A stretch of DNA of 10,367 nt from WHTX01 sp038255145. Lineage in GTDB: Bacteria; Actinomycetota; Acidimicrobiia; Acidimicrobiales; CAIXPF01. Both the position numbers and the translations under genes were made by a program. Shown here piece after piece: positions 6,221 to 10,367 of this stretch; the first letter of the stretch is position 1; every line of letters starts with the position of its first letter. The stretch covers positions 1 to 10,367 of the forward strand of contig JBBSLP010000108.1 of NCBI GenBank assembly GCA_038255145.1. Direction: 5' to 3'. Under the pieces are notes generated by a model. The model saw only the letters and a program-made list of their open reading frames with translations. It ran no database searches and was not told the DNA's origin.

Positions 6221-6260
6221 GCAACGGTTAGCCAGACTAATTAGTCTGGCTAACCGTTGC
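6221..6260. promoter_or_regulatory. Perfect 40-base palindrome, probable operator of the MFS exporter
   Basis: The left arm GCAACGGTTAGCCAGACTAA (6221-6240) is followed immediately by its exact reverse complement (6241-6260) with no spacer. Within it are two 13-base units, TTAGCCAGACTAA (6228-6240) and its reverse complement (6241-6253), each with TTAG/CTAA ends. It lies 27 bases upstream of the exporter ATG at 6194. TAGTCT within it could be a -10 box. Long palindromes before MFS efflux genes are bound by TetR-type repressors in known cases (QacR upstream of qacA), so an operator is likely; the regulator gene is not in this window. No T-run follows on either strand, which argues against a terminator for treZ. 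It is strikingly AT-richer than its surroundings. Confidence 0.75.
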
Positions 6261-6296
6261 CACTGGAAGCACCACCCACCCGACGTGGCGTTCGTC

Positions 6297-8084
6297 TCAC
6301 TGCCCCTTGGGGGCGGTGGCCGGCGGTCCCAGGACCACGACCGAGCCCGGGGCCAGCTCGATCGCCTCGTCGTTGGCCTCGTCGTCGGCCTCGGTGTGGG
6401 CCAGCCAGCTGGCCAACACGACGCGGTCGGCCCCGCCCACGTCGACACCGGCCGCCTCGGTGCCCAGGTTGGCGGCCACCACCAGGCGACCGCGGTGGAC
6501 CACGATCGTGGCCGCGGCCTCGTCGACCGTGGTGGCCGTGGCCCAAGGGCCCGCCATGACCAGGTCAGGCCAGTGGCGCCGCAGGTCGAGCAGGGTGCGG
6601 TACCAGTCCAGCAACTTGGCGTGGTCGCCCTCGGCCAGCTCGTCCCAGTCGAGCCGGGACCGCTCGAACGTCTCGGGGGCCTGGGGGTCGGGCACGTCCT
6701 CGGGGGCCCAGCCGAAGGCGGCGAACTCGGACCGTCGGCCCTGGCGCACGGCCTCGGCCAGCTCGGGCTCCTCGTGATCGGTGAAGTAGAGGAATGGCGC
6801 CGAGGCCCCCCACTCCTCACCCTGGAACAACATGGGGGTGGTGGGGGACAGCAAGGACAACGCCGCGCCGACGGCGACGCGATCGGTGCTGGTCAGGGCG
6901 GTGATGCGCTCACCGCGGGCCCGGTTGCCGATCTGATCGTGGTTCTGCAGGAAGGTGACGAAGCGGTCTCTCGGCAGGTCCTCGACCGGTCGTCCGTGGA
7001 CCCGACCCCGGTTCGGTGCGTGCCTCCCGGCGTAGACGAAGACCTCGTCGATGGCGGCAGCCACGTCGCCCAGCGAACCAAAATCTCCGTAGTAGCCATC
7101 TGACTCCCCTGTGAGCACGCAGTGGAGGGCGTGGTGCAGGTCGTCAGACCACTGTGCGTCGAGACCGAACCCCCCGCCTTCGCGCGCCCGTACGAGCCTG
7201 GGGTCGCCCAGATCGCTTTCGGCGATGAGCCACAGCTGGCGGCCGACGGCCCGGGACAGGTCGTGGACCTCGGTGGCCAACTGCTCGAGCAGGTGGGTGG
7301 CCGACTGGTCGACGAGGGCGTGCACGGCGTCGAGGCGCAGGCCGTCGACGTGGTAGTCGCGCAGCCACTGGGCGGCGTTGTCGCAGAAGAAGCGGCGGAC
7401 CTCGTCGCTGCCGGGCCCGTCGAGGTTGACGGCCCCACCCCAGGGCGTGTGGTGGCGGTCGGTGAAGTAGGGCCCGAACGTGCCCAGGTGGTTCCCCGAC
7501 GGGCCCAGGTGGTTGTAGACGACGTCGAGGACCACGGCCAGGCCCCGGCTGTGGCAGGCGTCGACCAGGCGCTTGAAGCCGTCGGGCCCGCCGTAGGCGT
7601 GGTGGGGGGCGAACAGGAGCACACCGTCGTAGCCCCAGCCCCGCCGACCGGGGAACTCGTTGACGGGCATGACCTCGAGGGCGGTCACGCCCAGGTCGAC
7701 CAGGTGGTCGAGGCGCCCGATGGCGGCGTCGAAGGTGCCCTCGGGGGTGAAGGTGCCGATGTGGGCCTCGTAGAGCACGGCGGCCCCCAACGGGGCTCCC
7801 GGCCAGGCCTGGTCGGTCCAGGCGAAGCCGTCGTGGTCCACGGTGCGGGACGGGCCCGAGATGCCCTCGGGCTGCCACGGCGAGCGGGGATCGGGCACGG
7901 CCCGGCCGTCGACCACGTAGCGGTAGGCCCCCAGGTAGGGCCGGCCCAGGTGCCACCAGCCGCCGTCCCCGGCCACCAGGGGATGGCGGACGCCGTCCTC
8001 GTCCTCGAGCTCGACGCCAGGGGCGTCGGGGGCCCACACGTCGCCGGGGACCCGGTGGGGGGGTGGGGTGCTCGTGGCCGTCAT
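6297..8084 (-). CDS. treZ: Malto-oligosyltrehalose trehalohydrolase
   Basis: A 595-residue cytosolic glycoside hydrolase family 13 enzyme that cuts trehalose from maltooligosyl-trehalose, the second step of the TreY-TreZ route from glycogen. It has an N-terminal beta-sandwich (about 10-85, with GDGGWWHLGRPYLGAYRY), then LYEAHIGTFTPEGTFDAAI (104-122), the TreZ-specific opening of the barrel. GH13 regions are clear: DVVYNHLGPSGNHL (187-200), GLRLDAVHAL (248-257) with nucleophile D252, LWLIAESDL (284-292) with acid/base E289, and FLQNHDQIGNR (378-388) with D383. A small C-terminal beta domain ends the protein. Length is normal for the family. The ATG at 8084 has GAGG just upstream; the frame is open to 8147 but adds only a Pro/Arg-rich stretch. 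No treY or treX is visible. No promoter stands out; TTGACC near 8180 has no matching -10. Confidence 0.95.
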   Translation of the reverse strand: MTATSTPPPHRVPGDVWAPDAPGVELEDEDGVRHPLVAGDGGWWHLGRPYLGAYRYVVDGRAVPDPRSPWQPEGISGPSRTVDHDGFAWTDQAWPGAPLGAAVLYEAHIGTFTPEGTFDAAIGRLDHLVDLGVTALEVMPVNEFPGRRGWGYDGVLLFAPHHAYGGPDGFKRLVDACHSRGLAVVLDVVYNHLGPSGNHLGTFGPYFTDRHHTPWGGAVNLDGPGSDEVRRFFCDNAAQWLRDYHVDGLRLDAVHALVDQSATHLLEQLATEVHDLSRAVGRQLWLIAESDLGDPRLVRAREGGGFGLDAQWSDDLHHALHCVLTGESDGYYGDFGSLGDVAAAIDEVFVYAGRHAPNRGRVHGRPVEDLPRDRFVTFLQNHDQIGNRARGERITALTSTDRVAVGAALSLLSPTTPMLFQGEEWGASAPFLYFTDHEEPELAEAVRQGRRSEFAAFGWAPEDVPDPQAPETFERSRLDWDELAEGDHAKLLDWYRTLLDLRRHWPDLVMAGPWATATTVDEAAATIVVHRGRLVVAANLGTEAAGVDVGGADRVVLASWLAHTEADDEANDEAIELAPGSVVVLGPPATAPKGQ

Positions 8085-8340
8085 GGTCCTCGTTCTTCCC
8101 GGCGGGGGGGCGCCGTCGTGTGCAGGTGCGGACCGGGCCATACCCATCCCCGGCCCCGATCGATCCCCGAAGGCGCGGTCAACGGTCCGCAGTGGTGCAG
8201 AGGACGTTAGATGGAGTGGCCTGCTTGATCCTCAGAACGAATTCCACCGCGAGCTCCAGAGCGGTTCAGCAGTGGTTGTTGGTGTGCGTCGCAACCCGGC
8301 GTCCAACACGGTCATCGATGGTCGACGAGGGGGGACAGCG
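8085..8340. other. Intergenic region between divergent treZ and HTH genes
   Basis: This 256-base stretch must carry both promoters. A strong Shine-Dalgarno-like GAGGGGGGA (8327-8335) lies five bases before the ATG at 8341. GATCGATC near 8156-8163 is a short palindrome. I found no complete inverted terminal repeat, no paired TA target duplication and no convincing -35/-10 pair. Confidence 0.4.
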
Positions 8341-8778
8341 ATGAGGCGGGGACCTTCACTGGTCATGTCCGAGGATCAGCGTCGGGTGCTGATCGACCTG
8401 AGCGACGTGCACGGCTTGTCGTCACGCGCCGCCCGGCAGGCCACCGCGCTGCTCATGGCGGCCGACGGCCAGCCCACGGCCGAGATCGCCCGGACGTGCC
8501 GCACGACGCCCGAGACGGTGCGCCGATGGCGGCGGTCCTTCGAGGCGTCGGGCGTGAGCGTGGTGGGGCGGATAGCCCCGGGGCGGGGTCGGAAGCCCAA
8601 GCTGGCGCCCGAACTGATCGAGCAGATCGTGCACGACACCATGCACACCCAGCCCGAGCGGGGCATGGCGTGGTCGACACGGACCATGGCCGAGCGCCAC
8701 GGGGTGAGCAAGGACACGGTGGCCCGCATCTGGCGCCAGCGTGACCTGGCCCCCAGGGAGAACGGTCGCCGTCCCTAG
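8341..8778 (+). CDS. Stand-alone DNA-binding half of an IS630-type transposase
   Basis: A 145-residue protein with two helix-turn-helix units. The first, RQATALLMAADGQPTAEIAR then TTPETVRRWRRSFEASG (about 32-71), and the linker GRGRKPKLAPELIEQIV (81-97) are followed by WSTRTMAERHGVSKDTVARI (111-130). That order is the N-terminal DNA-binding region of IS630-family transposases. The protein stops at ENGRRP, exactly where the DDE catalytic domain would begin, so it cannot transpose on its own. The ATG at 8341 follows a very good Shine-Dalgarno. Base and codon use match the neighbours, so it is either an old remnant or a domesticated DNA-binding protein. Its TAG stop overlaps the TAG of the opposite gene in a shared CTAG. 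It might also have arisen as a separate regulator of the same fold; family membership is firmer than function. Confidence 0.8.
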   Translation: MRRGPSLVMSEDQRRVLIDLSDVHGLSSRAARQATALLMAADGQPTAEIARTCRTTPETVRRWRRSFEASGVSVVGRIAPGRGRKPKLAPELIEQIVHDTMHTQPERGMAWSTRTMAERHGVSKDTVARIWRQRDLAPRENGRRP

Positions 8779-9911
8779 TGGTGGTGGGCCCCGGTGCCGT
8801 CGCGCAGCGGGGACAGCAGGACGTGGGCGGTCAGCACCTGCAGGTCACGCCAGGCCCGGCCCAGGGGTGACGACAGGGGCAGCACGCTCATGCCCGCCAC
8901 CTCGACCAGGCCGGCCAGCGACGCCCGCGCCGTGCGGGCGCCGTGGCGGGCGGCCGCGCCCAGGCGCTGGGCCTGCGCGGCGCTGACCTCGCCGCCGTCC
9001 ACGACGTCCGCCCAGGCCGGGCCCACGGTGTCTTCGAGCAGGGCCTCGGCCGCGGCGAGCTCGACCTCGGCCCGGGCCACCCGGCGGGCCGCCTCGGGCA
9101 GCTGCGCCAAGGGGCGGTCGAACCCGTGGGGCGTCTTGGTCGCCGCCAGCTCGGCGAACAGCTCTACGCCCCGACGGGCCAGACCGTGAGCAGCGGCGGC
9201 GAAGGACGCCTCGGCGATGGACAGGAACGGGAAGCGGTAGAGGGGGCCGGTCTCGTAGGGCGGTTCGTCGAGCGAGAACGTGTCGTCGGGGCTGATGGTG
9301 GCGCCGGCCACGACGATGTCGTGGCTGTCGGTGGCCCGCAGACCGACGGGGTCCCAGGTGTCGAGGACCTCGACATCGTCGGGTCGCACGGCCACGGCCC
9401 GCACCTGGGGGCGGCCGTCCGGCCCGGTCACGGGCTGGCCGTGGCGGTGGAGGACGCAGGTGGCGGTGAACGTGGTGGCATGGTGGGCGCCGCTGGCGTA
9501 GGACCATCTGCCCGCCACCCGGATGGCCTCGCCGGCGTTGTCGGTGTCGGCCACGCCGCTGGGGGCGCCCGACCCGGCGACGAGGGCGTCGGGGGGCGAG
9601 AAGAGTCGTCGGGCTGTCGCCGGGGGCAGGAAGGCACCGAACAGGCCACCGCCGACGCCGATGGTGACGGTCCAGCCCACCGATCCGTCGAGGTGGGCCG
9701 CGGCCCGGAACACCTCCAGCGAGGTGGGCAGGTCGAGCTCGACGCCCCCCATGCTGGCCGGGACCCACAGGCGCAACAGCTGGTGTTCGACCAGGGCGTC
9801 CATCACATCGGGATGGGGGCGACGCTGCCGGTCAGCGGCCTCGGCATGGGCGTCGACCATGGGGCCGAGGTCGTCGACGACGGCTACCCAGTCCAACGGA
9901 GGTGCGGTCAC
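8775..9911 (-). CDS. Acyl-CoA dehydrogenase-fold flavoprotein, probably a flavin-dependent monooxygenase (HsaA-like)
   Basis: A 378-residue protein of the acyl-CoA dehydrogenase fold in its monooxygenase branch (HsaA, DszC and pigment-hydroxylase types). Seen: N-terminal helices with HQLLRLWVPASMGGVELDLP (43-62) and HLDGSVGWTVTI (73-84); the middle domain with GRWSYASGAHHATTF (134-148); DPVGLRATDSHDIVV (187-201), matching the WxxxGxRxTGSxDV motif of the branch with the central TGS changed to ATDS; and a C-terminal Acyl-CoA_dh_2-like end SPLGRAWRDLQVLTAHV (348-364). Such enzymes use reduced flavin from a partner reductase to hydroxylate aromatic or heterocyclic substrates; no reductase is in the window. 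It starts at GTG 9911 without an evident Shine-Dalgarno; a weak TAGACA lies six bases upstream. A simple dehydrogenase role cannot be excluded. It ends in a CTAG shared with the convergent HTH gene. Confidence 0.85.
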   Translation of the reverse strand: MTAPPLDWVAVVDDLGPMVDAHAEAADRQRRPHPDVMDALVEHQLLRLWVPASMGGVELDLPTSLEVFRAAAHLDGSVGWTVTIGVGGGLFGAFLPPATARRLFSPPDALVAGSGAPSGVADTDNAGEAIRVAGRWSYASGAHHATTFTATCVLHRHGQPVTGPDGRPQVRAVAVRPDDVEVLDTWDPVGLRATDSHDIVVAGATISPDDTFSLDEPPYETGPLYRFPFLSIAEASFAAAAHGLARRGVELFAELAATKTPHGFDRPLAQLPEAARRVARAEVELAAAEALLEDTVGPAWADVVDGGEVSAAQAQRLGAAARHGARTARASLAGLVEVAGMSVLPLSSPLGRAWRDLQVLTAHVLLSPLRDGTGAHHH

Positions 9912-9976
9912 CCCCGTTGTCTAGTGCGTCCGCCCGCGACCCCCTCCAGCTGCTGACGGACGGGAGCGTCGGCCAC

Positions 9977-9992
9977 CCAATGTGGTCATTGG
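9977..9992. promoter_or_regulatory. 6-bp inverted repeat, possible operator
   Basis: CCAATG and CATTGG flank TGGT as a perfect dyad in an AT-richer patch, about 65 bases before the GTG of the HsaA-like gene. Many TetR, MarR and GntR regulators bind dyads of this size. No regulator gene is next to it and it may be fortuitous. Confidence 0.25.
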
Positions 9993-10179
9993 AAGCAGGG
10001 GTCGCCAACCGTCGCCATCACCGACGAGCACGCTACGGCGACATCTTCACAGCTCAGAGGCATACCTTCCCGGTACCTACCCTTCCACGGCGCCCCGTTC
10101 AGGCGATTCGACGTCGATTCGACGGACGGATGATGGACGCCAACAGTGGTCGACGGGTGGGCGGGTCGGCAGCCGCAAC

Positions 10180-10207
10180 GCGGCCGGTCGGTAGGGCGGC
10201 CGGTCGG
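10180..10207. repeat. 12-base direct repeat, period 16
   Basis: GCGGCCGGTCGG occurs at 10180-10191 and again at 10196-10207, separated by TAGG. It lies in non-coding DNA downstream of the possible gene end at 10283. Likely a small tandem duplication; no function visible. Confidence 0.5.
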
Positions 10208-10282
10208 CGGGCCGTGATGTCCACGCGGCGGGAATGGCTGGTGAGGGAGTTGCGGTGGGCGGTCCGGGTGCAGCAGCGCCCG

Positions 10283-10367
10283 TCAGTGGGTACCAGCGCG
10301 CCCGGACTGCTCGGCGGGGGACCAGTCGAGCCGCCACACGCCATCCGGCCCCGTCCATGCCCTGGCC
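10283..10367 (-). CDS. Possible 3' end of an unidentified gene entering from the right edge
   Basis: Reading the minus strand from the right edge, one frame gives ARAWTGPDGVWRLDWSPAEQ then SGRAGTH and a TGA at 10283. The Trp-rich WxxPDGVWRLDWSP pattern and G/C third positions look like real coding sequence. WRLDWSP resembles the end of the NTF2-like N-terminal domain of some penicillin-binding proteins, but only 27 residues are visible, too few for an assignment. The gene, if real, starts outside the window. Confidence 0.3.
   Translation of the reverse strand, partial: ARAWTGPDGVWRLDWSPAEQSGRAGTH

Larger units (their letters stand above)
9912..10282. other. Non-coding region with small repeats upstream of the HsaA-like gene
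   Basis: I see no credible gene in these 371 bases; the frames present have repetitive Arg/Pro/Ser-rich translations. It holds an inverted repeat CCAATG-TGGT-CATTGG (9977-9992), 65 bases upstream of the HsaA-like start; a tandem pair of CGATTCGACG (10104-10113 and 10115-10124); and a 12-base direct repeat GCGGCCGGTCGG (10180-10191 and 10196-10207). Confidence 0.5.

Noticed and set aside
6221..6260. Palindrome as the transcription terminator of treZ
   Set aside because: No T-run follows the stem on the minus strand, there is no loop sequence, and its position 27 bases before the exporter start suits an operator better.
8156..8778. Complete IS630 element
   Set aside because: No DDE domain, no paired terminal inverted repeats and no TA duplication could be seen.
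9982..10194. Small plus-strand gene of 70 codons
   Set aside because: No ribosome binding site, Ser/Arg/Pro-rich repetitive translation, and it covers the direct repeats.
1..10367. CRISPR arrays, tRNA and rRNA genes
   Set aside because: No regularly spaced repeats, no tRNA T-arm pattern with matching acceptor stem and no rRNA-like conserved blocks were found.

Overview
This window looks like chromosomal DNA of a high-GC actinobacterium. Every gene has third codon positions that are almost all G or C, GTG starts are frequent, and actinobacterial families recur: acyl-CoA dehydrogenases, a peptidoglycan-binding L,D-transpeptidase lipoprotein, VapB/Phd antitoxin, TreZ and an EntS-like MFS exporter. 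The gene mix suggests a free-living member of the Acidimicrobiia or relatives, but that placement is an inference.

Layout. 2-669 (+) holds the 3' part of an extended short-chain dehydrogenase with an apparent frameshift near its end. Facing it is a minus-strand run read from 3272 down to 680: an XRE-type helix-turn-helix protein, a ClpP-fold protein that has lost all three catalytic residues, an L,D-transpeptidase lipoprotein, a Phd/VapB antitoxin, and a VapC toxin reduced to its last 38 residues. The XRE/ClpP-like and VapB/VapC pairs each share a 4-base GTGA stop/start overlap. A 366-base region rich in inverted repeats (3273-3638) separates this run from a plus-strand acyl-CoA dehydrogenase (3639-4889). 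That gene overlaps by 57 bases, tail to tail, an MFS exporter on the minus strand (6194-4833). Upstream of the exporter lies a perfect 40-base palindrome (6221-6260), then treZ (8084-6297, minus). Next come a plus-strand protein equal to the DNA-binding half of an IS630-type transposase (8341-8778), and a minus-strand acyl-CoA dehydrogenase-fold flavoprotein (9911-8775). The last two genes end inside one shared CTAG. 9912-10282 appears non-coding. The final 85 bases may hold the 3' end of another minus-strand gene.

How the genes relate. No single pathway covers the window. It is a patchwork of lipid or aromatic oxidation (two ACAD-fold enzymes), trehalose synthesis (TreZ without visible TreY or TreX), cell-wall remodelling, export, and remnants of mobile or addiction modules. 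The most interesting elements are the translationally coupled XRE/pseudo-ClpP pair, the 40-base palindrome before the exporter, the mutually exclusive stem-loops at 3448-3554, and the toxin-deleted VapBC locus.
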